Shown: positions 36,250 to 46,091 of the stretch, piece by piece
Position numbering within the stretch: the first letter of the stretch is position 1
Layout of the letters: each line of letters begins with the position of its first letter
Source of the DNA: Microbacterium sediminis
GTDB taxonomy: Bacteria; Actinomycetota; Actinomycetes; Actinomycetales; Microbacteriaceae
Assembly: GCF_004564075.1 (NCBI RefSeq)
Contig: NZ_CP038256.1
Span: 682,001 to 746,000, forward strand
DNA length: 64,000 nt
Direction: 5' to 3'
Notes under the pieces: generated by a model
What the model was told of the DNA's origin: nothing
The model's database searches: none
What the model saw: only the letters and a program-made list of their open reading frames with translations
Program-made: the position numbers and the translations under genes

Positions 36250-37347
36250 TCAGGCCTTGGGGGCGCGGTAGGCGCGGAGGTACTGGTCGGGCCAGAGGCC
36301 GCGGGGGAGCTCGCCGAGCTCGGTCGCGGCGCGCAGGCCGAAGTGCGGGTCGCGCAGCCACTCGCGGGCCGCGAGCACCACGTCGGCGGCGCCGTCGGCG
36401 AGCACCTGCTCGGCCTGTGCGCCCGTAGTGATGATCCCGACCGCGCCGACCGGGGCACCGGTCACCTCGCGGATGCGGGCGGCGAAGGGCACCTGGTAGC
36501 CGGGGTGGACGTCGATGCGCTGATGGGCGACGAGCCCGCTCGACGAGACGTCGAAGAAGTCGGCGCCCGCCTCCTGGGCCCACCGCGCCACGGTCGCGAC
36601 GTCGTCGACGACGAGGCCGCCCGGGGCGGAGTCCTGGGCCGAGAAGCGCACGAGCACGGGCACGCCCTCGCCGACCTCGGCGCGCACCGCGCGCACCACG
36701 TCGAGGGTGAGGCGCGCGCGGTTCTCGAGCGAGCCGCCGTACGCGTCGGTGCGCTGGTTCGACAGCGGCGAGAGGAACTGGTGCAGCAGGTAGCCGTGGG
36801 CCGCGTGGATCTCGACGGCGTCGAAGCCCGCGTCGATCGCCCGGCGCGCGGCCGAGGCGAAGGCGGCGACGATCTCGGCGATGCGCTCGCCGGTGAGCTC
36901 GACCGGCTCGGCGTAGCCCTCATACGCGATCGCCGAGGGCGCCTCGGCGACCCAGCCGCCGTCATCGAGGGGGACGGATCCGCGGTGCTCGGTGCTCGAG
37001 CCCGGGGCGAACGGCCACCACGTCGAGGCCTTGCGGCCGGCGTGGCCGAGCTGGATGCCGGCGCGGCCGCCGCGGGCGTGGATCGACTCCACGATCGGCC
37101 GCCAGGCGTCGCGCTGCGCGTCGTTCCAGATCCCGGCGTCGCGCGGCGAGATCCGCCCCTCCGGCACGACCGCCGTCGCCTCCGCGATCACCAGGCCCGC
37201 GCCGCCCGATGCGAACTGCGCCAGGTGCACGTGGTGCCAGTCGTTCACCACGCCGTCTTCGGCGCTGTACATGCACATCGGCGCCACCCAGAGGCGATTG
37301 CGGAACTCGACGTCGCGGATCGTGAGCGGGCTGAACAGCAGGGACAT
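36250..37347 (-). CDS. NADH:flavin oxidoreductase, YqjM-type old yellow enzyme
   Basis: 365 residues, a TIM-barrel FMN enzyme. Cys25 and Tyr27 in VAPMCMYSAEDG are the thermophilic-like OYE active-site marks (YqjM Cys26, Tyr28). GIQLGHAGRK, HAAHGYLLHQFLSP and the substrate-binding His pair with AAREWLRDPHF confirm it. Such enzymes reduce activated C=C bonds of enals, enones and nitro compounds. The ATG at 37347 was chosen because the family starts MSLLFSPLTIR. Monocistronic, divergent from nnrD. Confidence 0.94.
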   Translation of the reverse strand: MSLLFSPLTIRDVEFRNRLWVAPMCMYSAEDGVVNDWHHVHLAQFASGGAGLVIAEATAVVPEGRISPRDAGIWNDAQRDAWRPIVESIHARGGRAGIQLGHAGRKASTWWPFAPGSSTEHRGSVPLDDGGWVAEAPSAIAYEGYAEPVELTGERIAEIVAAFASAARRAIDAGFDAVEIHAAHGYLLHQFLSPLSNQRTDAYGGSLENRARLTLDVVRAVRAEVGEGVPVLVRFSAQDSAPGGLVVDDVATVARWAQEAGADFFDVSSSGLVAHQRIDVHPGYQVPFAARIREVTGAPVGAVGIITTGAQAEQVLADGAADVVLAAREWLRDPHFGLRAATELGELPRGLWPDQYLRAYRAPKA

Positions 37348-37406
37348 GCGGGTCCTTCCGGGTCGTGCGGCGACGTGTCGGGAGCGGCACGTCGTAATCT
37401 GGCGGC

Positions 37407-38336
37407 ATGCCAGGGGGATACGCGCGGCCGGACGACGAGATGTTCGGGTGGGGTCCCGCCGACGCCGCACAGGTCCTCCGTGTGCCAACCTCCGCCGACC
37501 ACAAGTATTCCCGGGGCGTCGTGCTGCTCGAGACCGGATCGCCCACGTATCCCGGAGCCGCGGCGCTCACGGTGGAGGGCGCCTGGCGCGCCGGCGTGGG
37601 CATGGTGCGCTGGACCGGCGATCCCGACGTGGCGCGGCTCGTGGTGCAGCGCCGGCCCGAGACCCTTGTGAACGCGGGCGAGCGCGCGGACGCCGTCGTG
37701 CTGGGATCGGGCATCTCCGGCCGCGACCGCGACGACGACGTCACCGCCCGCTTCCGCGGGATCCTGCACAGCGACCTCCCGGCCGTGATCGACGCGGGCG
37801 CGCTCGACCTCGTCACCGACGTGCGCGCGCCCGTGGTCGTCACGCCGCACGACGCCGAGCTCGCCGACGTGCGCATCCCGCTCGGCTTGGGGATCGACGA
37901 TCTGGACGGCGATCCCCTCGAGCGCCGCCTGCGGGCGGGCTTCGCCGAGCGCCTGCTCGTGGTGCGCGAGACGGCGGTCGCCCTCGGCGGCGCGGTGCTG
38001 CTCAAGGGCGCCGACACGATCGTGGCCACCCCCGGCGGCTGGTGGACCGTCGTGCGCACGGGCACGCCGTGGCTGGCCACCGCCGGCACCGGCGACGTGC
38101 TCGCGGGCGCCCTCGGCGCGCTCGTGGCGGTCGCCTCGGCCGGCGCGCGGCGATCGGGCGGCGCACTCGATGTCGAGGCGCTCGGACCGCTCGCGGCGAC
38201 GGCCGCCTGGCTGCACGGCACCGCCGCGCGCCTCGCCGCCGGCGTCGAGGGCGGGGCCCCGGGCCGGCCGATCACCGCGCTCGACGTGGCCGATCATCTG
38301 CCCGCCGCCTTCGAGCGGGCGGTCGCGCGTGCGTAG
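37407..38336 (+). CDS. nnrD: ADP/ATP-dependent NAD(P)H-hydrate dehydratase
   Basis: 309 residues, ribokinase-like YjeF-C domain. KYSRGVVLLETGSPTYPGAAAL near 33-52, VVTPHDAELA near 151, LLKGADTIVA near 200 and the late catalytic AGTGDVLAGALGAL near 228 identify it. It dehydrates hydrated NAD(P)H back to active cofactor. The epimerase (YjeF-N/NnrE) half usually fused in E. coli is absent and not adjacent. Its stop overlaps the next gene by 8 bases. Confidence 0.92.
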   Translation: MPGGYARPDDEMFGWGPADAAQVLRVPTSADHKYSRGVVLLETGSPTYPGAAALTVEGAWRAGVGMVRWTGDPDVARLVVQRRPETLVNAGERADAVVLGSGISGRDRDDDVTARFRGILHSDLPAVIDAGALDLVTDVRAPVVVTPHDAELADVRIPLGLGIDDLDGDPLERRLRAGFAERLLVVRETAVALGGAVLLKGADTIVATPGGWWTVVRTGTPWLATAGTGDVLAGALGALVAVASAGARRSGGALDVEALGPLAATAAWLHGTAARLAAGVEGGAPGRPITALDVADHLPAAFERAVARA

Positions 38337-39600
38337 CCCGCGCGCGGCGCGGATCGCGCTGTGGCTCGCGTTCGCGGCGGTGCACGCCCTCGTGGCGTGG
38401 CTGGGATGGGCGCTGCCCAACCAGCCGATGGGCGACGTCTACCTCGTCTACGAGCCCTGGTCGGATCGGGCGCTCGCCGGGGAGCGGATCGTCGGCATCA
38501 CCGAGCCCTGGGTGTACCCGATCCTCGCCCTCGCCCCCATGCTCCTCACGCAGGCGCTCGGCTTCCTCGGGCCGTATGCGATCGGCTGGGCGGTGCTCGT
38601 GACGGCGTGCGACGCGGTGGCGTTCTGGCTGCTCGTGGGCCGGGCGCGCTCGCGCCCGCGCGTGATCGCCGCCGCGTTCTGGCTCGGCTACGCGCTGCTG
38701 CTCGGGCCGATCGGGATGTACCGCATCGACGCCGTCACGGTGCCGCTGGCGGTCGCGGGCGTGCTGTGGCTCGCGGGGCGCCCGTCGGTCGCCGGCGCGC
38801 TGCTGGCCGCCGCGACCTGGATCAAGGTGTGGCCGGCCGCGCTGCTGGGATCGGTCGCCGTGGCGTCGTGGTGGCGCGCGCGGCGCCGCGCCACCGGGGT
38901 CGTCGCCGGGGCGCTCGTGCTCACCGGCGTGCTGGTGGGCGCCGTGGCGATCGCCGGCGGGGCGCGCCACCTGCTCGGCTTCGTCGCGACGCAGCAGGGC
39001 CGCGGCCTGCAGATCGAGGCGCCGGCGGCCACGCCGTACCTGTGGGGAGCGGTCGCGGGCCTCGACGGCTGGTACCCGTACTACGACCGCACGATCCTCA
39101 CCTTCCAGGTCGCCGGCCCGGGCGCCGACGCGATCGCCGCGCTGATGAACCCGCTGCTCGCGCTCGCCGCGGTCGCGATCCTCGGCGTCGCGGCGTGGAA
39201 GGCGCGCCGCGGCGCCGCGGCCGCGCGGCTCGTCCCGCCCGCGGCGCTCGCGCTGACCCTCGCGATGATCGTGTGCAACAAGGTGGGCTCGCCGCAGTTC
39301 CACGCCTGGCTCATCGCCCCGCTCGTGCTGTGGCTCCTGTGGGACCGGCGCCGGGCCTGGCCGCTCGCGATCGGGGGGCTCGCGTGCGCGGCGCTCACGC
39401 ACCTGGTGTACCCGATCCTGTACGGATCGGTGCTGGCCGTGTCGCCGCTCGGCATCGCCGTGCTCACCGCCCGCAACGTCTGCCTCGTGGCGCTGCTGGC
39501 ATGGGCGATCGTGCGCCTGGCGCGCGTGCCGGCCGGGGCACGAGGGGCGGCCCCGCGGCGGCGGGCGGACCCGCGGCGCGCCGCGGCCGAGCGCGCCTGA
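38329..39600 (+). CDS. GT87-like polytopic membrane glycosyltransferase (DUF2029)
   Basis: 423 residues from a GTG overlapping nnrD. About ten membrane segments. The first periplasmic loop carries GDVYLVYEPWSDRAL, where acidic residues are expected in GT-C enzymes, and AAATWIKVWPAALL is typical of the GT87/DUF2029 mannosyltransferase group that uses polyprenyl-phosphate sugars. The acceptor cannot be predicted. The C-terminal 25 residues are Arg/Ala rich and cytoplasmic. Confidence 0.75.
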   Translation: MRSPRAARIALWLAFAAVHALVAWLGWALPNQPMGDVYLVYEPWSDRALAGERIVGITEPWVYPILALAPMLLTQALGFLGPYAIGWAVLVTACDAVAFWLLVGRARSRPRVIAAAFWLGYALLLGPIGMYRIDAVTVPLAVAGVLWLAGRPSVAGALLAAATWIKVWPAALLGSVAVASWWRARRRATGVVAGALVLTGVLVGAVAIAGGARHLLGFVATQQGRGLQIEAPAATPYLWGAVAGLDGWYPYYDRTILTFQVAGPGADAIAALMNPLLALAAVAILGVAAWKARRGAAAARLVPPAALALTLAMIVCNKVGSPQFHAWLIAPLVLWLLWDRRRAWPLAIGGLACAALTHLVYPILYGSVLAVSPLGIAVLTARNVCLVALLAWAIVRLARVPAGARGAAPRRRADPRRAAAERA

Positions 39601-39649
39601 TCGCACCCGCGCCATGGCCGCGCGGCGCCGCGCGCGGTAGCCTCGGCTC

Positions 39650-39970
39650 ATGCTCATCGCCTTCTCCGTCGCCCCCAGCGGCGCGCCCTCCGGCGGCGCC
39701 GAGAACCCCGACGGCTCGGTACACGACGCCGTCGCCGCGGCCGTGCGCGTGGTGCGCGAGTCGGGCCTGCCCAACCGCACCTCGAGCATGTTCACCGAGG
39801 TCGAGGGGGAGTGGGACGAGGTCATGGATGTGGTGCGCCGCGCCACCGAGGCCGTGATGCCGTTCGGCTCGCGCGTCTCGCTCGTGCTCAAGGCCGACAT
39901 CCGCCCCGGCCGCACCGGCGAGATCGACGGCAAGGTGGAGCGCCTCGAGCGCGCGCTCGAGGCCGAATGA
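39650..39970 (+). CDS. MTH1187/YqgV-type thiamine-binding protein
   Basis: 106 residues. The ferredoxin-like DUF77 fold is recognisable from MLIAFSVAPSG, ESGLPNRTSSMFTEVEGEWDEVMDVV and SRVSLVLKADIRPGR. Relatives bind thiamine or its pyrimidine moiety (YkoF/YqgV). I looked for a TPP riboswitch upstream and saw none; only 49 bases separate it from the preceding gene. Confidence 0.88.
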   Translation: MLIAFSVAPSGAPSGGAENPDGSVHDAVAAAVRVVRESGLPNRTSSMFTEVEGEWDEVMDVVRRATEAVMPFGSRVSLVLKADIRPGRTGEIDGKVERLERALEAE

Positions 39971-39987
39971 CTCCGTAGACTTCTCTG

Positions 39988-41208
39988 GTGACCACCTCGA
40001 CTTCTGAGTCGAGGGGTGCGGCGACGATGGCGCTCCTCTCCCTCGCCATCGGTGCATTCGGCATCGGCATGACCGAGTTCGTGTCCATGGGCCTGCTGCC
40101 CGGGATCGCCTCGGACCTGCTGCCCGCGCTCTACGCCTCCGACACGGAGGAGGCGATCGCGCGCGCCGGCATGCTGATCAGCCTCTACGCGCTGGGCGTC
40201 GTGATCGGCGCGCCCACGATCGCGGGCTTCGCCTCGCGCTTCCCGCGCCACCGCGTGGTGCTGGTGCTCGTCGCCGCCCTCCTCGTGTTCAACGGCCTCA
40301 CCGTGATCGCCCCGACCTTCGAGCTCGTTGCGATCTCGCGCTTCCTCTCGGGCGTGCCGCACGGGGCGTACTTCGGCATGGGCGCCCTCGTCGCCAGCGA
40401 GCTGCTCGGGCCCGCCAAGCGGGGCCGGGCCGTGTCGCTCATGATGACCGGCCTCACGGTCGCCAACGTGGTGGGCGTGCCGGCCGGCACGTTCCTCGGC
40501 CAGGCGGTCGGATGGCGCGCCGCGTACATCGTGGTCGCGCTCGTGTTCGCGGCCGCGCTCGTGATGTGCGGGCGGTTCCTGCCGGCGCAGCCGGGCGATC
40601 CCGGCCGCACCTTCCGGCACGAGCTGCGCGTGTTCCTCATCCCGCAGGTGTGGTTCGCGATCGGGATCGGCGCCATCGGCTTCGGCGCGTTCTTCGCGAT
40701 CTACAGCTACGTCGCCACGCTCGTGACGGAGGCGGCCGGCGCGCCCGAGTGGCTCGTGCCGTTCGCGCTCATGGCCCTGGGCCTGGGGATGGTCGTCGGC
40801 AACCTCTTCGGCGGGCGCCTGGCCGACGCCAGCGTCACCCGCACGCTCCTCGTCGGCCTGGCGGGCATGTCGCTGGTCTCCGTGGTGGTGGCGGTCCTGT
40901 CGAGCTGGAGCGTCGCGCTCATCGCGGCGCTGTTCGTGTTCGGCCTCATCGCCCAGCTGATCAACCCCGCCATCCAGCTGCGCCTGTTCGACGTGGCGCA
41001 CGAGCACCAGGCGCTCGCGGGCGCGCTGAACCACTCGGCGCTGAACATCGGCAACAGCGTGGGCGCCGCCGTCGGCGGTGCCGTGATCGCGGCCGGCTTC
41101 GGCTACGTCGCGCCTGCGTGGGCGGGCGCCGTGCTGGCGGCCGCGGGCGCGGTGATCGCCGTGGCGTCGCTGGCGGTCGATCGCCGCGCGGTGCGCGTCG
41201 CGGCCTGA
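39988..41208 (+). CDS. MFS transporter, AraJ/DHA1 type
   Basis: 406 residues from GTG 39988, with 12 membrane segments. GMTEFVSMGLLPGIASDL in helix 1 and FLSGVPHGAYFGMGALVASEL in helix 4 are typical of the sugar-efflux/chloramphenicol-type DHA1 exporters (AraJ, YdhP, Cml). 17 bases after the thiamine-binding gene. The substrate is unknown. Confidence 0.9.
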   Translation: MTTSTSESRGAATMALLSLAIGAFGIGMTEFVSMGLLPGIASDLLPALYASDTEEAIARAGMLISLYALGVVIGAPTIAGFASRFPRHRVVLVLVAALLVFNGLTVIAPTFELVAISRFLSGVPHGAYFGMGALVASELLGPAKRGRAVSLMMTGLTVANVVGVPAGTFLGQAVGWRAAYIVVALVFAAALVMCGRFLPAQPGDPGRTFRHELRVFLIPQVWFAIGIGAIGFGAFFAIYSYVATLVTEAAGAPEWLVPFALMALGLGMVVGNLFGGRLADASVTRTLLVGLAGMSLVSVVVAVLSSWSVALIAALFVFGLIAQLINPAIQLRLFDVAHEHQALAGALNHSALNIGNSVGAAVGGAVIAAGFGYVAPAWAGAVLAAAGAVIAVASLAVDRRAVRVAA

Positions 41209-41256
41209 CCTCGGACGCGCCCCGGCGAGCGGGCCGCGCGCCGTAGACTCGCGGTG

Positions 41257-43278
41257 ATGACGGAGCTCCCCGCGCCCTACGAGCCGATTCGCGGCCTGCA
41301 TCCGTATCTCGACGTGTACGGATCCCACCCGTGGGCGATGCCGGAGGGCTGGTGGCGGCGCACCGAGGCCCGCATCGCCGACGTCATGGCCGAGGCGGCC
41401 CGGACGGGCCTGACGGCCGGCGCGCGCGAGATGCACGCGATGTACCGCCGCGATGCGCCCGCCGCGGCGTGGCCCGTCTGGCTGACGTGGCGGATGCTGC
41501 CGAGCGCGGCGCCGATCTGGGCGGGGACGAACCCGGATCTGGGGCTCGAGCTCGCGCAGCCGTGGCTCGACCCCGATAACCCCGAGGCCCGCGTCTCGGC
41601 CGACAGCCCGCGCCTGTACCGGTGGGAGAGCCTGTGCTGGCCCCTCGCCTTCTTCCGGCACACGGCGTTCTCGGGCAACCGGTCGTGGCGCGTCGCGGCC
41701 CTGGAGCAGACGCGCGAGATCATCGCGATCTACCGCGAGGTGCCGATGCTGCGCCAGCGCGGCGACGCGCTCGTGACGCTCTTCGATCACGTGCGCGGCG
41801 ACCGCAGCCTGCTGCGGCGGCACGAGCGCGAGACGCCGTTCGCGATCGAGCGGCTGTGGGGCGAGCTGGCCGGGCCGGACTACCGGGCCCTGCTGCCGGA
41901 GCTGGGCGGACCGGTGAGCGACCTCGCGTGGGCGGTGCAGGGCTTCGACGCCGTGCACGAGCGGCTCACGGCCGGCGCCGACTGGATCGACGCGGATCGG
42001 GTGATCGCCACGATCGCGGTGATCGACGATCTCGGCCCGCTCGCCGGGCGATCGGAGATCGCCCTCGCCCTCGGTGCCGATCGCGTGGCCCGCATCGACC
42101 GGATCCGCGCCGAGCTCTCCGACGGCTTCGAGCGAGACGCGTGGTGGCGCGAGAGCTCGGCCTGGCGGCGCGAGAACGTGCTGCGCGGCGAGATCGACGC
42201 GGCGCGCGCGTGGGCGTGGCTCGCCTGGTACGTCGAGGCGGCGATCGGCCGCATCTGCGTGGGCACGACCCGCCGGCTGCTGCAGACCCCTCCCGAGCGC
42301 GAGGCCCTCGAGCTGCTCGCCGCCACACCCGTGGCCGCCCCGAACCGTGTGGTGTCGTGGCTGTCGGGCCTGCCGGCCCCCGTCCCGCGGCCCCACGCGG
42401 CCGCCGAGGGCGACGACGAGGACGAGCCGATCGCGCCGGGCGCGGGGTTCGCCCCGGCGGCGCCGGTCGAGATCGGCGACCCGATGGCCGAGCTCGATGC
42501 GCTCATCGGACTCGACGAGGTCAAGGAGCAGGTGGCGCTGCTCGTGGCCGAGCAGCGCGCCGCCGAGCTGCGCCGCGAGGTCGGCATGGACGTCGCGCCG
42601 CGCGCCCGCCACATGGTGTTCACTGGCAGCCCCGGCACCGCCAAGACGACCGTCGCGCGGCTCATCGCGCGCATCTTCGCCCAGCTGGGCTACCTCGAGA
42701 AGGGGCACCTCGTCGAGACAAGCCGCGCGGGGCTGGTGGCCAAGTGGATCGGCCACACCGCGATCAAGACGGAGGAGACGTTCCGCCGCGCGCTCGGCGG
42801 GGTGCTGTTCATCGACGAGGCCTACGCGCTGGCGCCCGAGGACCCGGGGCGCGACACCGGCCCCGAGGCGATCTCGACCCTGCTCAAGCTCATGGAGGAT
42901 CACCGCGACGACGTGATCGTCGTGGTCGCCGGCTACCCCGACGAGATGCGGCGCTTCCTGGACTCCAACCCCGGCCTGGCCTCGCGATTCCCCACGCACA
43001 TCGCCTTCCCCGACTACGACGCCGACGAGCTCGTGCGCATCTTCGAGCTCCAGGCTGGCCACGCCGGCTTCCGGCTGGCGCCGGGCGTGACCGATCGGGT
43101 GCGCGCGCTGATCCCCGCCGAGCGGCGGCGCGACTTCGGCAACGGCCGCTGGGCGCGCAACCTCTTCGAGGCGGCCACCGCCGCCCAGGCCCTGCGGATC
43201 ACGGGCTCGCTGACCGCCGACGGGCCCGATCCGAGCGAGGACGCGATCCGCACCCTGCTGCCGGACGACCTGGACTGA
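41257..43278 (+). CDS. AAA ATPase of the CbbX/EccA (SpoVK) group with unknown N-terminal domain
   Basis: 673 residues. Residues about 1-400 form a Trp- and Arg-rich region with no recognised domain ([36 protein letters not shown]). An acidic linker EGDDEDEP leads to the AAA module: [18 protein letters not shown]-loop GSPGTAKTT near 458 (Ala in place of the usual Gly before Lys), Walker [11 protein letters not shown], and sensor [21 protein letters not shown]. This module is that of CbbX and the type VII secretion ATPase EccA. No ESX or Rubisco genes are nearby. A GTG three bases upstream is an alternative start. Confidence 0.85.
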   Translation: MTELPAPYEPIRGLHPYLDVYGSHPWAMPEGWWRRTEARIADVMAEAARTGLTAGAREMHAMYRRDAPAAAWPVWLTWRMLPSAAPIWAGTNPDLGLELAQPWLDPDNPEARVSADSPRLYRWESLCWPLAFFRHTAFSGNRSWRVAALEQTREIIAIYREVPMLRQRGDALVTLFDHVRGDRSLLRRHERETPFAIERLWGELAGPDYRALLPELGGPVSDLAWAVQGFDAVHERLTAGADWIDADRVIATIAVIDDLGPLAGRSEIALALGADRVARIDRIRAELSDGFERDAWWRESSAWRRENVLRGEIDAARAWAWLAWYVEAAIGRICVGTTRRLLQTPPEREALELLAATPVAAPNRVVSWLSGLPAPVPRPHAAAEGDDEDEPIAPGAGFAPAAPVEIGDPMAELDALIGLDEVKEQVALLVAEQRAAELRREVGMDVAPRARHMVFTGSPGTAKTTVARLIARIFAQLGYLEKGHLVETSRAGLVAKWIGHTAIKTEETFRRALGGVLFIDEAYALAPEDPGRDTGPEAISTLLKLMEDHRDDVIVVVAGYPDEMRRFLDSNPGLASRFPTHIAFPDYDADELVRIFELQAGHAGFRLAPGVTDRVRALIPAERRRDFGNGRWARNLFEAATAAQALRITGSLTADGPDPSEDAIRTLLPDDLD

Positions 43279-43279
43279 G

Positions 43280-44485
43280 TCAGGACGCGAGCAGGCGCCG
43301 CAGGTGCCGGCCCACGGCGGCGGTCTCGATGAGGAAGCCGTCGTGGCCGAACTCGCTCGGCAGCACCACGGCCTCGTCGCCGTCGAGCGTGCGGGGGATG
43401 CCGCGGGCGATCCGGTGCTGGCCCTCGATGGGGAAGAGCCGGTCCGAGTCGACGCCGAGCACGAGCGTGCGGGCGGTGACGCGCGCGAGCGCGGCCTCCA
43501 CGCCGCCGCGGTCGCGGCCCACGTCGTGCGAGTCCATCGCCTCGACCAGGCGCACGTAGGTGTTGGCGTCGAAGCGGCGCGTGAACTTGTTGCCGTGGAA
43601 GTCGAGGTACGACTCCACCGCGAACCGCCCGCCGTGCCCGAGGGGGCTCACCCCCGACTGCCAGGAGCGCTGGAAGCGCTGGTTGAGCTCGGTGGGGCTG
43701 CGGTAGTTCAGCAGCGCCATGCGCCGGGCGAGGGCGAGGCCGCGGTGCGGGCCCTCGCCGTCGGGCGCGTCGTAGTACTCGCCGCCGCGGAAGCGCGGAT
43801 CGATCTCGATCGCCTGCAGCTGCACCGAGTTCAGGGCGATCTGATCGGCGGTGTTCAGGGGCGGCGCCGAGATCACGGCGAGCCGCTCGAGCCGATCAGG
43901 GAACGTCGCGCCCCACTCCAGCGCGTGCATGCCGCCCATGGACCCGCCGATCACGGCCGCCCACACCTCGATGCCGAGGTGGTCGGCCAGCCGCCGCTGC
44001 GCCTCGACCTGGTCGCGGATCGTGAGGTACGGGAACCGCGAGGCCCACGGGTCGCCGTCGGGGTGCACGCTCGCCGGTCCCGTCGATCCCTGGCAGCCGC
44101 CCAGCACGTTCGGTGCGACGACGAACCAGCGATCCGTGTCGATCGCGAGCCCCGGCCCGACGATGTCGTCCCACCAGCCGGCGGTGGGGTGGCCGGGTCC
44201 CGCGGGGCCGGCGACGTGGCTGTCGCCGGTGAGGGCGTGGGGGATGAGGATCGCGTTGTCGCGGGCGGGGCTCAGCTCGCCCCAGGTCTCGTACGAGAGG
44301 CGGAACGACGGCAGTCGCCGGCCGCTCTCGGTGACGAGCTCGCCGAACGACGCGAAGCGGCGATCGCCGACGGGATCGCCCTCCCGCCAGGCGCCCGTCG
44401 CCGGGGGACGGCCCACCATCGACCGTGCGTCCGCCTCGGTGACGAGCTCGGACGGCACGGTGTCCTCGGAGATCTGCCAGTCCAT
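43280..44485 (-). CDS. metX: Homoserine O-acetyltransferase
   Basis: 401 residues of alpha/beta-hydrolase fold. NAILIPHALTGDSH carries the oxyanion region, VIGGSMGGMHALEW the catalytic serine, VDSDRLFPI the aspartate and FGHDGFL the histidine. GCQGSTGPAS is diagnostic of MetX. It acetylates homoserine from acetyl-CoA for methionine synthesis. Its partner metY lies directly upstream on the same strand with a 160-base gap. Start set at MDWQISEDTV; an ATG nine bases upstream is the alternative. The stop is 2 bases from the converging AAA ATPase gene. Confidence 0.95.
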   Translation of the reverse strand: MDWQISEDTVPSELVTEADARSMVGRPPATGAWREGDPVGDRRFASFGELVTESGRRLPSFRLSYETWGELSPARDNAILIPHALTGDSHVAGPAGPGHPTAGWWDDIVGPGLAIDTDRWFVVAPNVLGGCQGSTGPASVHPDGDPWASRFPYLTIRDQVEAQRRLADHLGIEVWAAVIGGSMGGMHALEWGATFPDRLERLAVISAPPLNTADQIALNSVQLQAIEIDPRFRGGEYYDAPDGEGPHRGLALARRMALLNYRSPTELNQRFQRSWQSGVSPLGHGGRFAVESYLDFHGNKFTRRFDANTYVRLVEAMDSHDVGRDRGGVEAALARVTARTLVLGVDSDRLFPIEGQHRIARGIPRTLDGDEAVVLPSEFGHDGFLIETAAVGRHLRRLLAS

Positions 44486-44566
44486 CCGCCCCATTCTGCC
44501 GTGCGCGGGCGCCCGCGCGCCGACGTGTTACGCCCCATGGCGGCGGCCCACGGTCCGGTTGCGCTG

Positions 44567-44640
44567 GTCGCTTCATCTGCGCCCGCTGCGATCAGCAACC
44601 GGTGGGCGGGCGCCCGGGCGGTCGCCGAACGGAGCGCCCG
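44567..44640. repeat. GC-rich intergenic repeat, family R2, copy b
   Basis: Lies between metX and metY. It shares TTCATCTGCGC, GCGATCAGCAACCGG and CGAACGGAG, in order, with 17868-17960. Similarity is moderate and broken, so membership is tentative. It may attenuate read-through from metY into metX. Confidence 0.35.
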
Positions 44641-44645
44641 CGCGA

Positions 44646-45962
44646 TCAGGCGGTGGCCGCGAGCGCCGTGGCCTTGGCCGCCTCGAGGGCCTGCTCAAGG
44701 TCGGCGGTGAGGTCGTCGACGTTCTCGAGGCCGACCGACAGGCGCACGAGGCCCGGCGTGACGCCGGCGGTGAGCTGCTGCTCGGGCGTGAGCTGCGAGT
44801 GGGTGGTGGAGGCGGGGTGGATGACGAGCGAGCGCACGTCGCCGATGTTGGCCAGGTGGCTGAACAGCTTCAGCGAGTTGACGAACGCGCGCCCCGCGTC
44901 CACGCCGCCCTTGAGCTCGAACGACAGCACGGCGCCCACGCCCTTGGGGGCGTACTTCTGCGCGGCCGCGTGCCAGGGCGACGAGGCCAGGCCCGAGTAG
45001 CTCACCGACGCCACGTCGTCGCGGGCCTCGAGCCACTCGGCCACCGCCTGCGCGTTCTGCACGTGGCGCTCGATGCGCAGCGACAGGGTCTCGATGCCCT
45101 GGATGAGCTGCCAGGCGTTGTTGGGCGAGATCGCGGCGCCGAGGTCGCGCAGCAGCTGCACGCGCGCCTTGGTGATGTAGGCCACGGCGTCGCCGAGCAC
45201 GCCGGTGTAGCTGACGCCGTGGTACGACGGGTCGGGCTCGGTGAGGCCGGGGAAGCGATCGGCGTGCTGCGACCACGGGAACGTGCCGCCGTCCACGATC
45301 GCACCGGCCACGACGGTGCCGTGGCCCGCGAGGAACTTGGTCGCCGAGTGCACGACGATGTCGGCGCCGTGCTCGAACGGGCGGATCAGCCAGGGCGTGG
45401 CGATCGTGTTGTCGACGATGAGCGGCACGCCGGCCTCGTGCGCGATGTCGGCCACGGTGCGGATGTCGAGCACGTTGGCCTGCGGGTTGCCGACCGTCTC
45501 GGCGAAGAACAGCTTCGTGTTCGGGCGGACGGCGGCGCGCCAGGCCTCGGGGTCGTCCTGGTTCTCGACGAACGTCGTCTCGATGCCGAGCTTGGCGAGG
45601 GTGTACTTGAAGAGGTTGTAGGTGCCGCCGTAGATCGAGCTCGACGAGACGATGTGGTCGCCCGCCTGCGCGATGTTCAGCACCGCGAAGGTCTCGGCCG
45701 CCTGGCCGCTCGCCAGCAGCAGCGCCGCGGTGCCGCCCTCGAGCGCCGCGATGCGCTGCTCGGCGACGTCCTGCGTCGGGTTCATGATGCGGGTGTAGAT
45801 GTTGCCGGTCTCGGCGAGCGCGAAGAGGTTGGCCGCGTGGTCCGCGTCGCGGAAGACGTACGCGGTGGTCTGGTACAGCGGCGTCGCCCGCGCGCCGGTG
45901 GTCGGGTCGGGCTGCGCGCCGGAGTGGATCTGCTTGGTCTCGAAGCGCCAGTTCTCGGTCAT
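44646..45962 (-). CDS. metY: O-acetylhomoserine sulfhydrylase (aminocarboxypropyltransferase)
   Basis: 438 residues, the length of MetY rather than the shorter MetB/MetC. PLP lysine is Lys209 in [28 protein letters not shown] and SGQAAETFA are family marks. It condenses O-acetylhomoserine, made by the neighbouring metX, with sulfide to give homocysteine. The ribosome site GGAGGAAAC is five bases before the ATG. I looked for a SAM riboswitch in the 130 bases upstream and found none. Confidence 0.95.
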   Translation of the reverse strand: MTENWRFETKQIHSGAQPDPTTGARATPLYQTTAYVFRDADHAANLFALAETGNIYTRIMNPTQDVAEQRIAALEGGTAALLLASGQAAETFAVLNIAQAGDHIVSSSSIYGGTYNLFKYTLAKLGIETTFVENQDDPEAWRAAVRPNTKLFFAETVGNPQANVLDIRTVADIAHEAGVPLIVDNTIATPWLIRPFEHGADIVVHSATKFLAGHGTVVAGAIVDGGTFPWSQHADRFPGLTEPDPSYHGVSYTGVLGDAVAYITKARVQLLRDLGAAISPNNAWQLIQGIETLSLRIERHVQNAQAVAEWLEARDDVASVSYSGLASSPWHAAAQKYAPKGVGAVLSFELKGGVDAGRAFVNSLKLFSHLANIGDVRSLVIHPASTTHSQLTPEQQLTAGVTPGLVRLSVGLENVDDLTADLEQALEAAKATALAATA

Positions 45963-46091
45963 GGTGTTTCCTCCGCCGGGTGGGTCTGCGCGGCCACGCA
46001 CCGGGTCGCAGGGGCGACGCTACGCGCGGCCGCGGGGGCGGGCAACGGGCGCGGAAACACGCCGTCACATTCGCGGCGTTACGGTTGTTGC

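Noticed and set aside
39601..39649. TPP riboswitch before the thiamine-binding protein
   Set aside because: Only 49 bases are available and no CUGAGA or ACCUGA element is present.
38272..43062. Very long open frame (almost 1,600 codons) on the minus strand
   Set aside because: It lies antisense to five clear genes (nnrD end to AAA ATPase). The Arg/Gly/His/Asp-rich low-complexity [11 protein letters not shown] is a known artefact of high third-position GC.
43851..46091. Plus-strand open frame continuous with the SDR gene for 750 codons upstream
   Set aside because: It is antisense to metX and metY; the SDR family begins at ATG 46092.
45963..46091. SAM riboswitch before metY
   Set aside because: No SAM-I, SAM-II or SAM-IV core was visible on the minus strand.
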